Positions 1-11,475 of a DNA stretch of 64,000 bases are shown piece after piece. Location: contig QNGE01000989.1 of assembly GCA_008508345.1 (NCBI GenBank), positions 121,852 through 185,851 of the forward strand, in the 5' to 3' direction. How positions within the stretch are numbered: the stretch's first letter is position 1; each line of letters opens with the position of its first letter. Below the pieces are notes generated by a model. The model worked only from the letters and a program-made list of their open reading frames with translations. It made no database searches and had not been told where the DNA came from. The position numbers were made by a program, and so were the translations under genes. The DNA is from Paragonimus westermani (lineage: Eukaryota; Platyhelminthes; Trematoda; Plagiorchiida; Troglotrematidae).

Positions 1-1414
1 ACAGGTCGGGTCGCAAAAGTTTACAAAATTATTCCTGTGAAAGATGTCCCTCAGTGATTATTTTGCGCAAATGTGAATTAAGTGTTTATGGTTGTCACAG
101 TGTGCATCACACCTGCGTGAAAGCAAACCTTCCCTTCGGTCAACTGCAAACGTGAAGACACGCATATGGGTGAAAAACGGTGAGTATTGTCGTCATAGTG
201 CTTTGATGCTTTCTGTCAGACATTGTTAAGTTTGGCGATTAGCACAGAGCAAAAAATGAATCAACGAAAAAAGGGTGTTGAGTAAAAAGTGGTCAATCTA
301 CGAATGTGTCACTATTTCGGAATTGAAGAACGTGTTTAGTAGTAGCTTCTCAGCCTACCGGAGAAAATGCACAATACTGGAAAAACTTCTGCGTGAGAAT
401 GATAGAGTGCACATAACACACAACCAGCAACAGAGGGCTATTTCGGTTGTGGCGGCAGAGCTCTACCCGTCCAGTAGAACTTCATAGAAATTGTCATTGG
501 TAACAAACGGAACGATTCAATAATAGTTGTGAAGTAACCCAGATTTATGTAAAAGTTATGTAATCGAGGATACTTCAATTGCAACGAGGCTTGAACATCG
601 TACCACTTGTAATTATGCTGTTGCACTCGAAGTAAAGGCTAGGCGCTGCAGCACAGAGTGGTACGTTGTTTTCTTTTGTCTACCCGTCGGAACCCGTGAT
701 ATGCGACCATTCACTGTTCTATGATGGTAGCATCATTGTCACAAGATGTAGGAGATCATCACTGGAAAATTGACATATTTGGACGATTTATATTACCTTA
801 CGGCAAACGAAACAGGTCCGCTCACTTGAACATCGACAGTGCGCAGATTTAGATAGTTATGTCATGCATTAGGAGAGCCAATTCACATCGACCGTACGGT
901 TTGCCAAATTCTTGGCTCATTGGTAAAAAACGCGCAGTGATACATCGACAACTTTTCAGAAGGAAACAAAAGTAGTTATTGGTAAATCGTGTGTGTTCCT
1001 AGATTGTGGACATCCTAGCCCCTGGACAGAAACGTTAACAAAAATGACGGGCAATCGGGTTGAGTGATGCGAACACTGTCGTTTTGAGACTAGTCTGTCA
1101 GTGAAGCAAAAGCACTCAATGAAGTGCGATCAGTGAAAATTGTAGTGAAAGTGTATTGATTGTTTGCTCATCAGATAGATGCTGACACCTCAATGTTGAT
1201 TTTTTTTCAAGTTTCCACAGAAAATTATTGAGAATCATCTTCACCTCCTAACAAAGACCGCGTTTTACAGTGGTACAAAGGTAAACTGGTAGAAACAAAC
1301 GGATTTATTGCCATAGTTGATGATAACAGTAAACAAAACAGTAGTATTTGAGAAAAGAAGTTCTATAGCAGCGTGCTCGTCCTCAATCTGACGGATATTT
1401 ACCGAACGACCTAC
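1..1414. other. No identified feature
   Basis: AT-rich sequence with only short open frames on both strands. It probably contains the end of the RECQL5 gene or the following intron, but I could not support a last exon or a poly(A) site. Confidence 0.3.
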
Positions 1415-1627
1415 CTTTAGGCTACTGGAACAGCTTGACTCAGAAGCATTTGAGCAGCGCTTTTCAACCGTGAATTTCTGTGTGCAGGATGTTGGGTTCT
1501 TTTTGTTTTCTGTCCGAAGCTCACAAAAACGCTTTGAAGAGCTACCATTGTACTTCGAATCAGATGATCGCTTCAGTTCACGTAGACGTTCATGTTGCAG
1601 TTCCACATCACCACGCGACATGTCCTT
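1415..1627 (-). CDS. RECQL5: RECQL5 exon, Ser/Lys-rich segment
   Basis: 213-bp phase-0 exon with acceptor ATCTCACTTTAG and donor CTAAAG|GTAGGT. It encodes KDMSRGDVELQHERLRELKR, then SSSKRFCELRTENKKNP and a Ser-rich end (SESSCSSSLK). It keeps phase with the preceding exon and has no stop. I recognise no domain. It is most simply a further exon of the disordered RecQ5 tail; the stop codon and last exon must lie downstream, below 1.4 kb or outside the window. Confidence 0.52.
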
Positions 1628-2366
1628 CTAAAGTGAGATATTTAGATAAATGTAGGTCTCAGGAAAAAGTCTGTGTTTTAAGCCGAACAGAGAATGTATA
1701 CCATTGCAGTCATAAAATCTGGCCTCAGCAGACCAGTAAACAAAACAGAAACTAATCGACTGATACGGGTAACACACAACTCGTACAGGCCCTCAGATAA
1801 ACCCAATAACGGTAGGCACATGATAAAACAACCTAAAAAAGGCAGATTGCAACTGTATCCAAATAAAAACAGAGCACGGAGTGTCCGATTAAACAGACAA
1901 TAAGTTAACAGCGAAGGATAAAGATGAGCGCGGACCTCTGAATCATAGAGATGAGAGAAGGAGTTAGTTAGGTTTGCAGCAATTTTCGTAAACATTGCTA
2001 GGATTATGCAGTATCGTAGCGAATGCGTTCAGTCGATCTACGAATAACCTCTTCAGCTTGTGGCGAGCTAAAAAATAATATTGAATACCATGAGGGATCC
2101 AATTTTAACGCCCTTATGCTCACCTGTCGCCCATTTTGTTGCCATCAGGACAGGTTGGTTGGAAAAGTACCGCCAAAATGGTAATCCCTACTGACGGTTT
2201 CCGTCTTGAAATCAAGGGGAACGTATGTAGTTAAACCGTAATCAATGCATTAGTTCGTTAGTCTCACGGTTGTGGCACCAGTGTGATACTGCGTACTGTC
2301 GAACTCTGGACAAGCGAAGGTATTTGGTAGAACAAAGCGGAAAGCGAATGACAGTAACAAAACTAC

Positions 2367-2645
2367 CTTTGAAGAGTCACCACATTCAAGTTCCCGTTTG
2401 GAATTGTGATCACCACTAGCAGATGCTGGTGATAAAGGAATTGCTGAAACACGGGACAAGGATTCGTAAGCAAGCTCCGGAAGAACGGGTTCCGGTTTAA
2501 CAGCAACAGAGTGTGAGCTAAAAGGCACTTCTGGCTGGTCTTGACAAGTTTGTGGAGAAGATCTGACCCGTCCAGTTGGCGCACAGCATGGATTTTCTGC
2601 TTTCACCTTGGTACCGGAAATGTTTGACAGTGGATATGTTGATAG
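2367..2645 (-). CDS. RECQL5: RECQL5 exon, low-complexity C-terminal linker
   Basis: 279-bp phase-0 exon with a very good acceptor (TTAATTTTATTTCAG) and donor (TTCAAAG|GTAGTT). It encodes a Ser/Pro-rich, probably disordered segment: LSTYPLSNISGTK, then VAVKPEPVLPELAYESL and ASASGDHNSKRELECG. Human RECQL5 also has a long disordered C-terminal tail, so position and composition fit, but there is no conserved motif. Strand, phase and splice signals support it; a different downstream gene is the alternative. Confidence 0.6.
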
Positions 2646-3285
2646 CTGAAATAAAATTAATCGGGAAACCTGAGTACCAGATTTATGAATTTAAAAGATC
2701 TTAATGAGTAGTCTAGTCTACGGTAAATATCCTTGGCATGATGAGTCGCAGAGAGAGTCCGTGGAACATTGCACGACAAGAAGGCAGACCTGAAGATTAT
2801 TAAATGAAAACCTAAAATTTGTTGCATCCGGTTTGATCAGTAGAACAGAGACCAAGCAAAGTGCTCAATTGGGCACCACGTTACCCTTTGGTCAACATAC
2901 CTCGTAACCTTCATGTTGTTCGCTACTGCATCACATCAAATGAATTTTACGGTGAAGGAACAATGTAGAAAAGGATACATGTCAGATCGATTTACATCAG
3001 CTCAAAAATGTCTACGTAGACAACGAAAACTGCAAATCCGACGAAAGAATAACACAACTATCAAGGTAAATCGTAGGAGAGTGATCCAGCATTCGAACAA
3101 CTTCGGCGGCCCAACATTCTTGGATGGCAACACTACACAGAGTATTAAACCGAGTAAAGGTAGGCACCAGTTCCAAAATCGGCAATAACGAAGACAAGAT
3201 TACACTTATTAGGTGTGTCATGGAGGACAAAAGACAGTGACTTCGGATAAAAATCACAAAGACTGTTTCACAGCCAATACCTAAC

Positions 3286-3480
3286 CTTTGACTCGTTGAT
3301 GTTATCTGTTCGGACAGTAATGTTACCGTTCCGTTTGTTTGTCTCTACAATTGCGCTGCTTGATGCAGAACTTCTCTTCGCCTTGCTTAATACTGCATCC
3401 CATGCAATCTTCGGCGTGGTGTTTGGCCGTCGAACAAGAGTGATGAGTCGAGCCATCCGAGTCCTGTACATCGCAGCCAC
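3286..3480 (-). CDS. RECQL5: RECQL5 exon, RecQ5-specific helix
   Basis: 195-bp phase-0 exon between a TCATTTTTAG acceptor and an AAAG|GTTAGG donor. It opens VAAMYRTRMARLITLVRR, which continues the preceding ESK to give K|VAAMYRTRMARLI; vertebrate RecQ5 has the equivalent K-V-A-N-L-Y-K-x-x-V-L-K-K-V helix at this place. The remainder (PNTTPKIAWDAV, then a Ser/Lys-rich stretch) is less conserved. The match across an intron, with phase conserved, is the best evidence that the C-terminal exons belong to the same gene as the helicase exons at 23-24 kb. Confidence 0.85.
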
Positions 3481-4170
3481 CTAAAAATGACCAGGGTGAT
3501 AACCACACCGAAGTTAAACGGGCAATACACTGAATTAAGACGAGATATTGAGGAATGAAAAACTTTACTCCCAAAACATACAAAGTATGGGTATGTTCGA
3601 CAGTCCTAACTGGTGAACTTACCACATTCCTAACGTAAACACGACAGGCATGCGAAGACCTATCGAACTGGACTGAGTAAAAATGAATGGTTAGATGGGA
3701 TTAAGGATAAGTGGTAGGCATACATATTTTCACAATAGAACTCAAAGACGATGACAACGATGTCACCGGTAATAGTTTAAGGTGAGTTTAAACCGTGGCT
3801 ACTTTCAATGCGCCGGGCACCAATCGAAAGGTGAAGCAAGATTCAGTGCATACGTGACACGACCGTTCATGTGACGTAAGAGATCATTTTGCTCAAGAGC
3901 TGGAAAATGGGGTTAACTCATCTATCAGAAACCTTGTCGAGCAATGATTCTAAATCATAACCTGACCCAAGAGAAAACCGGATGAAGCATGAAGTATTAG
4001 GAGCATACATGAGACGCGTGTTTTCTCGCCTTGGACGGGTGAGGGAACAACGAACACAGTAGAACATTCCAATAAGATACACCATACATCAGCCAGCGAA
4101 ATACGGGCCCGATAAAAGATGGAACAGCAGGTAAATGTCTGCGAGGCGACCCAAATCGTGGGAGACTCAC

Positions 4171-4371
4171 TTTAGACTCTCTGAACAGTTCGAACTCGGC
4201 CGCCGAGCATAACTGCGCAACCTCAATACCGTCTTTGTCCGGAAAGTGAGCTCGTATAGCATTCATGAGCAACTGCAGAGTCTGATCGCGCGCACGGCCA
4301 GTAATTCCGGTCAGACTCCGGTCATCTGGATTGAGCACGTGAGTGTGTTCAGGAGCTCCGGACCATGACGA
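4171..4371 (-). CDS. RECQL5: RECQL5 exon, RecQ5-specific C-terminal region
   Basis: 201-bp phase-0 exon with a strong acceptor (ACCTCATTTCCAG) and donor (TCTAAA|GTGAGT). It reads SSWSGAPEHTHVLNPDDRSL, then TGRARDQTLQLLMNAI and AAEFELFRESK. The AR..TLQLL...AI and AEFE.FR..K pattern corresponds to the RecQ5-specific region after the helicase core (vertebrate version: a Lys-Ala-Arg-Glu helix followed by a Glu-x-Glu-x-Phe-Arg-x-Ala-Lys helix), which in human RECQL5 contributes to RNA polymerase II binding. The next exon continues this motif directly. It lies about 19 kb from the helicase exons on the same strand. Confidence 0.82.
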
Positions 4372-7300
4372 CTGGAAATGAGGTATACAAACAACCAAGT
4401 AAATCCCAACTTCCGAGTCAACAGTTTATGCATGGATGACGAGCACTGTCGAAAAAAAGCGAGCAGTCGTCGGTTTTGATTATTCAGTAAAACGCCAAAC
4501 GACTTGACCGGGTTGGCGACGGGACTTGTTTCCATGTCTTTCAGTGGATAAGGTTGGGATCTTAGCTGCTACCCGCATGCTATATGAAATATAATACTTC
4601 ATGTTAGCGAATGATGAGCGAACGAAATGTTAACACCTCCTGATATGTATTCTCTTGTTTTTGGTGAACTAGATCAAGGGGACTCAGTGTTCCAAACCGC
4701 CTAATGTTGACCTCCCGAGATCAGGATGACCAGTCCCATGTGCGCAGTAGTACACTCTGGGGGAGTATATAACTGTGTTGTAAAGCAATGACCTGTGAAT
4801 CATAAAGCAAGAATAGGCAGCAATGTACTTAAAATGATCCTATTTATGCTAATGGTTCAAACTGCTCCTGACAAACGTCGTGAGGCCCAAAAATAAGTGT
4901 GACAGTTGTCAAGTTCACTCAATAAAACTGCCGTAAAAATTCGCACCATATTTGTAGCTCCTCACTTTCCTTGTGTTTCCGAAAGCTGTCCATCGGACGA
5001 ACACTATACAAGGGGGCAGAATTACATTACACAGTGAGAACGACCCATAACAGAAGACGAGTAAGCTGGCCAAATAAGCGATAGGTTACAACAAAATAGT
5101 TTGGGACTGATTGGTAGTCAATATGACTAAACTAATAATGATCTATGAACACTCTGGCGGACGGATAGTTTCGCAGGAGACTTGGCAGGCGAGCATTGTT
5201 TGAGATCAGAATTGGAACAGAGACTATCAAGAGCATGACTGTAAAACGCGTTCAAACAATGCATATGATAGATCTACCAAAGCGAAAACATCAACAAATA
5301 TGAAGCCATGAACAATCAACACGAGATTTCTGCTGACTATTATGATGCAGACACTAAACTATGAACACGAGACCTAAAGGCCCGACCAAAGACGATTCGA
5401 GTTTGTCCACGAAGTGTGCAACCACGGTATAAAAAATGATGTGAACGACAATGAACCATTTAGAGAGACTGTGGCATTTTCCACCCTGAGGCCTATTCGG
5501 GAATGTACAGCTCCATACTTCGTCGGCTTCTAGGAACAAACATGTAAACCTGTCGTGCTCGTTTATTACCATTGAAACTGTTCAAAGACGGATCACAAGG
5601 AGAAATGTGAGGCTCAGGAATATCTCCTACCTAGAGAGGCTAACCAAGTCAGGCAATTCTCGGTGTGTTACAAACACATTAGAGGAGACTGGATTTTCAT
5701 CCATAAAATCCTACACAACAGACTAGCCACTAGTGGATCGCCTTTCACCAAGCAGAAGTGCACACGTGGGGATCACTTTAAAACTAGGATACAAGATCAG
5801 TATGATCCTATGTAAACGGAATTTCATCATTAAGAACCGTTCACGGTAGAATACACCGCAAAAATTGTTGGTCACAACTGAAGTAATCGAGAGCTTCGAA
5901 ATTTCACTCGACCAGTACAATGGTTGAATGTCAGTAGCATTGTGCGAATTCCCCCTCATTCACTCCCCCTCAATATCTCATTATACTAATGCACGGCTCA
6001 ACATAGCGCATCACTTGACAAACGTGGGAACAGAAACGCGCCAGAGAATATTTGTCCCTCTCTTGTACAAAACAGTGAACCTATGACAAATGAACTCCGA
6101 TTATCCTTCCAGTTAACCATATCCAGAATCCGAACGGTTACAAGAGCATACAAAAAGGCGTATATATGAACGGTGGGAACGGCATAAACAATGTAGCAAC
6201 CACTGAGCGAGAAGAGCACCATACAATTTTTGCAAGGCATAGGGTAAATATATGAGTGAAGACAGACACAAGGACTTATAACAAGAGCACAACTGCATCT
6301 ACAGTTTTTATTCGTGTCCGACAAAGTTGACGACCAAAAGTGCTCGTTGTCCTTTAGACCCCAGTTCAGTAATCGAGAATCTAGTGAAACAAGCTTTAAG
6401 ATAAGAGGCTTCACAGTCAGAACCTGACCTTCATGTTGCCGTGTGAAGCACAAACCGACGCATGAAAACAGCACGGAGTGATATGTTTTAAACGTATTCT
6501 ATCCAAAGAAGCCCTCGGGATGAGACTAGTACACCGAGTGGTTAGCAGAGCCTGCTCGTTCCGAAAACGTGCCGCAGTAACTCGCCACTGCTAAAGTGAG
6601 GGTCCCGCAACAAGCTGAAACATCGATAGTGAAACATCGAGGCTTTCTGCACGTCCTCGACACGAGCTAGCCAGAGCTTCTTCTATAACTGAAGGTTGCT
6701 GGCAGTTATTAATGAAGTAATTCGCTGTGAACAATCCGAAGCGTAAAACGCCAAACACGCAGTGGATTGGAAAAACCCTATCAATAATCGTATCGCGAAC
6801 AGGTCGTGTTATCGACGGAAAGAAAGGGTTAGGATGAGTATGCATTCTGCTGTTTTACGGTTCAACTTATGTACAGAGATGTACGCACACACATAGCGGA
6901 AGTAAAATATGTCAGGGTTTTTACTCATATTTTTCAGATCCAGAACAATCGTGTTTTAACCAAAAAAAAGGACAAAATACACCAGACTATCACAGATAAA
7001 ACAGTAGTCATTGAAGAAAACTTCAAAAAAGACAGCGAAAAAACTGTAATTCCTTATAGCCACATCAGGTTTAGCCAAAGACCTAACGCACGTAGGAAAC
7101 AAGACAATATCAGAAGAAAAACGTGAAAGTGTCAGCCGAGAAGGTACACGGGAAAGTAGTTGGGTCGACAGTTCGGGGGAATAAACAGCCTTCATGATAT
7201 CAGACGAACATAGCAAGTCAACTGAAATTACTGCTACTTGTGTCATGGCAACAGGTCCAATATCGAAAGAGTTTGAAAAATGTCAGAATTTAGCCTCCAG

Positions 7301-8376
7301 AGTAACTCGTTTATGGTGGCTTAGTAAATGGCTCCAGAACCCAGAATGTGCCGTCTGCAGTTTCATGGAAGAGGGAACAGTCGTCAAACAGTACTAAAAT
7401 TAAGCTTACCTGAAAGGGAAACGTACAGTATATCAGCTAGCGCCTAAGACAAAAAGGAGTTCTTCGGCAACAGACGACACGCTTGAGCCATGCGATAACA
7501 CAAGAACCATTCAAGCAACGATACAGCACTGCCACTAATCAGAATGCCGCAGAATCAGGAGGGCAATTTTCCCTAGTCACGCGACATGGTTTTAAATGGA
7601 TGGCGTCCCGAGTCCAGGGGACATCCTGTTAGAACATTGCGATAATTGGCGACAAACGAAAATTTGGTTTAAACGGCCATAATACATACAGCTGGCTAGT
7701 TACACCATATACCGTGAATACAGTTAATCGTTATCTTTTATAAATTATTGTTGTATGCAATTGTACTCGCCCATTTGTCAGCGTGGTCCACGTCTCAGTT
7801 TGAAATAATACAAGGAATTTTTCCAGCTATTGGAGTGGCAATGGATGGAACATTTCGCGCACTGTATCGTTTCCCACTTGCAATTTAAGTGTTCCCGAGG
7901 GAGTTAAACAAACCAGAAAATAATTCAGATCCCACATTGACGAACATCCAACATACACCTTTGCATCTGACATTGAGAATGGAAAATACTGAGAGAAATC
8001 GCTTGCCTCAAACACGAGAAGCCATCATGGTATTATGTGTCGAGGTCCAGATAAATCTACCGACCTAACCTTTTTAGTGAGTCGGTTCAACTGTTCTGCA
8101 CTAATTTACAGTTGTTTATAAATACATATTTGCGTACAGGTGCCTTCATTACATTTTTCTGATGTATCTTAGTATTGTATAGACAGATTCTCGGAGGCTC
8201 ACTACAAATCGTACAAAAAAGTGAGGTCCGCAAGAAAGAAACAATAAATGGCAATCAATAGTAGAAGCTGAAAGAACTACAGCTTCGTCAACAGTTGCAA
8301 TCAAAAAGGGATACGTTCCAAGAAGTGTACAGATACATTTTTCTTGTCAGTCACATACTAAAAACAAATAACTTAT
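4372..8376. other. Intron sequence, nothing recognised
   Basis: Part of the 6.9-kb interval between the RECQL5 exons at 4.3 and 11.3 kb. Open frames up to 158 codons (5998-6474, minus) have biased Cys/Leu composition and no recognisable motif. I see no tandem repeat or element end here. Confidence 0.4.
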
Positions 8377-8491
8377 AACAAAGACACGCGGCACCAAGAG
8401 GTGGCCCCAAGTCAGAAGGCCGGTACCACGGGAGGCAGATGGAGTGAGCAAGTAACTTTAGCGCATGTAACACCGCGTGTCTTTGTTTTAT
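8373..8491. mobile_element. MITE-like element with perfect 15-bp TIRs
   Basis: The bases AACAAAGACACGCGG at 8377-8391 recur as an exact inverted copy at 8473-8487. Immediately outside both ends lies TTAT (8373-8376 and 8488-8491), which has the form of a 4-bp target duplication (or a 3-bp TTA plus one chance base). The 81-bp interior is GC-richer than its surroundings and non-coding. This is the architecture of a miniature inverted-repeat transposable element. No full-length partner is visible in the window, so the superfamily is unknown. Confidence 0.55.
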
Positions 8492-8589
8492 CGAGATGGT
8501 CCAGAATTTCGGATTGGGGTTCCGCAGCAAAACGATGAACGGAATGACCGGGTCGACGTCGTGAATTGCCTCTAGACTTGTGCTTCCCA

Positions 8590-9300
8590 ATTTACATCAT
8601 CTGACTGATCGCACGAGCAGCAGACCCACGCAGACACTTCTTGAGTTGTTCGGCTATTCGTTGACCTAGAAACCGATCGATCCAGCCGACGTAATTGTCA
8701 TTGTACCATCGTCACCACCCTCATTTCCTGCTTCGGGCCGTACTCGTGAGTACCATGGCTCGAACTGCCGTTGGTTCTGACAATGGTCCACGAAGTAGCA
8801 CGATAATCAGCATAAATTTATGGCGAAGAAAAAGTGAGGAAACGAACAAAAGCCAGTCTTATAGAGAAGTCAACAAGTTTGCGGATAAAGACTCACTGCT
8901 GGGTGTCACACAGTACCACGTTAATGTCTTCGACCAGTGGCGTGGATGGGTATGGACACTCCACCTAGGTAGAGATGCCTATCAACTGTGTTCATAGCCC
9001 GTGCCCACGTCAATGCCTCAGCGTCCAGTGGTTTCTTCCAACCATCAGCATCCAGGAAAGCTGTTTGAAACCGTACCGTGTGGTCTGTGTCCTGTGACGT
9101 GCTGATCGTCGTTGTGTTGATGTGTCAGGGATCACATAACGTAGACGTCGCAGTTTATTTGCGTCTGTTTGCACCAACGACGCGTCTGGCGTTGAGCTTG
9201 CGGCCAGCTGTAAGCTCGTGCGTTCCAGGCCCACAGGCCCAAGCCACTCCAATCGGTCTCGACAATGTCAGTTAAACCTTGCTTGTTTGACGCTCGTTCA
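8590..9300. other. GC-richer unidentified repeat-like stretch
   Basis: Base composition rises and open frames appear on both strands (100 codons at 8695-8997 plus; 80 codons at 9010-9252 minus), as in other decayed elements here. A plus-strand GSDNGP triplet context resembles an integrase core, but nothing around it fits. Confidence 0.25.
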
Positions 9301-9344
9301 TGCGAACGAATGTCCGTGGCTGTATTGCTGATGTTAGTTTCCTG

Positions 9345-9640
9345 TAAGTTGACTGATAATCACGACGACGTTCCCAACGGTGGAAAAGTTCATCGGCTGT
9401 AAGGTAACTGATTCTGGCGTTAACGGCATGTAGAAGAATGCTTTCCGTAAATCTGACTTTGAGAAAAACTTAGCGTCAGCCATCTCAATCAGTAGCTCAG
9501 CGGCCGTTCTATGAAATTAACCATTACCACTTATTTACCGCCTTCCAGTCATCGCATACTCGTACCGTGCTGCCTTTTTTCAGCACTGACTATGAAGTGA
9601 ACTCATCGGGAACCATCGGTTTGTTCGACAAAGTCGTTGG
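9345..9640 (-). mobile_element. Gypsy-type reverse transcriptase scrap
   Basis: Across frames on the minus strand one can read PMVPDEFTS, KKGSTVRVCDDWKAVNK, then AELLIEMADAKFFSKSDLRK and AFFYMPLTPES. This follows the RT fingers/palm order of Ty3/gypsy elements: a PIVPV..KKDGS.R.C.D(Y/F)K.VN block followed by a (K/Y)(V/Y)FS..DL..A(Y/F)..(I/L)P(L)...S block. Two frame changes and at least two stops mean it is a fossil. The rest of the element is not visible. Protein-level search with the conceptual pieces would test it. Confidence 0.5.
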
Positions 9641-9644
9641 AAAC

Positions 9645-11308
9645 CAAGTCCTCTATGATAGACGCTGAATCCCGTTTCGCCAGAACAATCGGAGGTGAAA
9701 TCGAATTCCATCTTAATAGTTGTCCTACGCCGGTGCGCACAAATGGCCACCGTTCGAACTTCCGGTGAGAGGAGCTTGGGTTCTGAAAACAAGTTCTTTT
9801 GTTTCACAGCGTTAGTAGAATTATTCACTCAGTAAACGTGTTCTGTCAATATCAATGGCGAGTCATCACCAGGAGTATCTTGGCTCGCTTGTGTTACTTG
9901 ACGGGATCTGTAGCATCAAGCAAAATGACCCTGTTTATCGCAGCTCTTAAAGTCAAGTTTACGAACCGGACTCGTCTGACAGTCTGCTTTGTGCCGGCTA
10001 CTGCCACAGCAACAACACACGGGAGAATCAAACGTTAGTCGTCCAAACAGAAGAATGCAACAATGAAAACAAGAAGACCTAACAACCAACTTGATCAGCC
10101 CTTTTTTCAGGTTTCAAGTTTTACGAATGTGATAAATATAAGGGGAGTGCACAACCGCTGACCCTGTTTCAGCAATGACAACTTGAAATAGAAACTCAGC
10201 TAACCAGGCACATTATCAGGTCGAAAACCCTACTCTGCTTTCCAACGTTCGCACAAAAGAGCATCAGCTACGGACCATACCATCCACAATGAAGACGATC
10301 ACCCTCAAATCACCTAAGGAAAGGTAGCCGGCGAGCTGAAAATGTTTTAGGTTTACAGAAAGCCACAAATTTATTCAACCGATTTTTTCCTTGTGTCACT
10401 GCATCCATCTTCAGATAGTCCACATTCGATTAGCTGACACAATCGTTGTCTCAAAAAGCTTTCTTGATGCCTCGATGTTCACGGCTCGCGTCGAGGACGT
10501 TTAGTTTCCTTTCACTCTTGTTATCGTCACAGTATCTTGATCCACGCTCTTGTGCTTCCGCATACTCTTTTTTTTCACTGTGCCACCCGATTCGTGTGCA
10601 GTGAGAATAACAACGATGATAGTAGCAACAGTGGCAATAATCAGGGGCATCGACCACTTCCAGCTTGCAGGTACAACAAACACATTTTGATACTTCTCTA
10701 ACTAACCTGTCTTCAGTATTTTTCCATTCAAGTCTGTATCCGGTAAGCGTGCAGGTGAAACCGTAAATGAAGCAACGCGAGCCGCTTATGTAAGCACAGG
10801 CATCTATCGGTCTCAACCGTCACCCGAAACCAGTTAGACCATATGGATGTTGTCAACGGGCGAGGAAGCGAAATGAAGTCACACTTTAAATTTCAAACCG
10901 TACCTTACCAACTCACTGGACCAAAAGCGAACAGCTACATTGCTGTTTTCTGATTGTAGAGAATAACAATGGAGTCGGTAGCTCGGGGTGGTGGTTATGA
11001 TATCTGGTTGTTCGTCGCGGTTGCTATTTTGACTACAAACTTTTTATCACCAAACGAGATGACATCATCAGTATGTAAGGGATTGAGAGACGCGGTTTCA
11101 CAGATTGAAGAAATTAATTATCCACAAATATAGCATGAGGGATTGACCTCACCGAATCAAACAAACTCAGGAGAAAGAGGTGGATTGTAAGAGAGGAGGG
11201 GAGTTGAATAAAGACGACTAACCGCAGTTAATAACGTATCAGCATCTGCTTAGCAAACCAGGAAATAGGAAGTAAAAATGAGGAATGACGGAACTAAGGA
11301 GGCGTTAC
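9645..11308. other. Intron sequence, nothing firm
   Basis: Contains a minus-strand open segment at 10501-10683 whose translation has one hydrophobic stretch (MPLIIATVATIIVVIL) followed by a basic tail and a stop. It lacks a convincing splice acceptor and lies inside the RECQL5 gene on the same strand, so I do not call it an exon. Confidence 0.3.
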
Positions 11309-11475
11309 CTTTAAATTCTCCGCCTCAGCAGCTTGACGTCGTTTTCTAAATTCCTCTTCGATTACCGATTGTCTGGCGTTGCGCTCGTTCGCCTCAAGCT
11401 CACTCGGACTGGCCTTCTCATCGTCGTCATCGTAGAAGTTTGAATTAACCTCCCCCGACATTTCCACCGTATATT
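11309..11475 (-). CDS. RECQL5: RECQL5 exon, acidic/charged segment
   Basis: 167-bp exon bounded by TTCATCTCCAG acceptor and TTTAAAG|GTAACG donor; it starts with two bases of a split codon and ends in phase 0, matching the exon at 4371. It reads NFYDDDDEKASPSELEANER, then QSVIEEEFRKRRQAAEAE. In vertebrate RecQ5 a similar acidic then Lys/Arg/Gln/Glu-rich stretch lies just upstream of the conserved segment found at 4.3 kb. The assignment rests on that position, on strand and phase, and on coding-like composition, not on a diagnostic motif. Confidence 0.65.

Noticed and set aside
5998..6474. 158-codon minus-strand open frame
   Set aside because: Composition (many Cys, Leu, Ser) is that of a chance frame in AT-rich DNA; no motif, no splice context, and it lies in an intron.
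6530..6590. tRNA-like A box (GTGGTTAGCAGAGC)
   Set aside because: No matching B box and no cloverleaf.
8695..8997. GSDNGP in a plus-strand frame as an integrase core
   Set aside because: Neither the preceding (first Asp) nor following (NG..E) integrase blocks occur in any frame nearby.
10501..10683. Possible tail-anchor exon with one transmembrane segment
   Set aside because: No convincing acceptor, no relation to RecQ5, and a single hydrophobic stretch in a 60-codon frame is easily found by chance.
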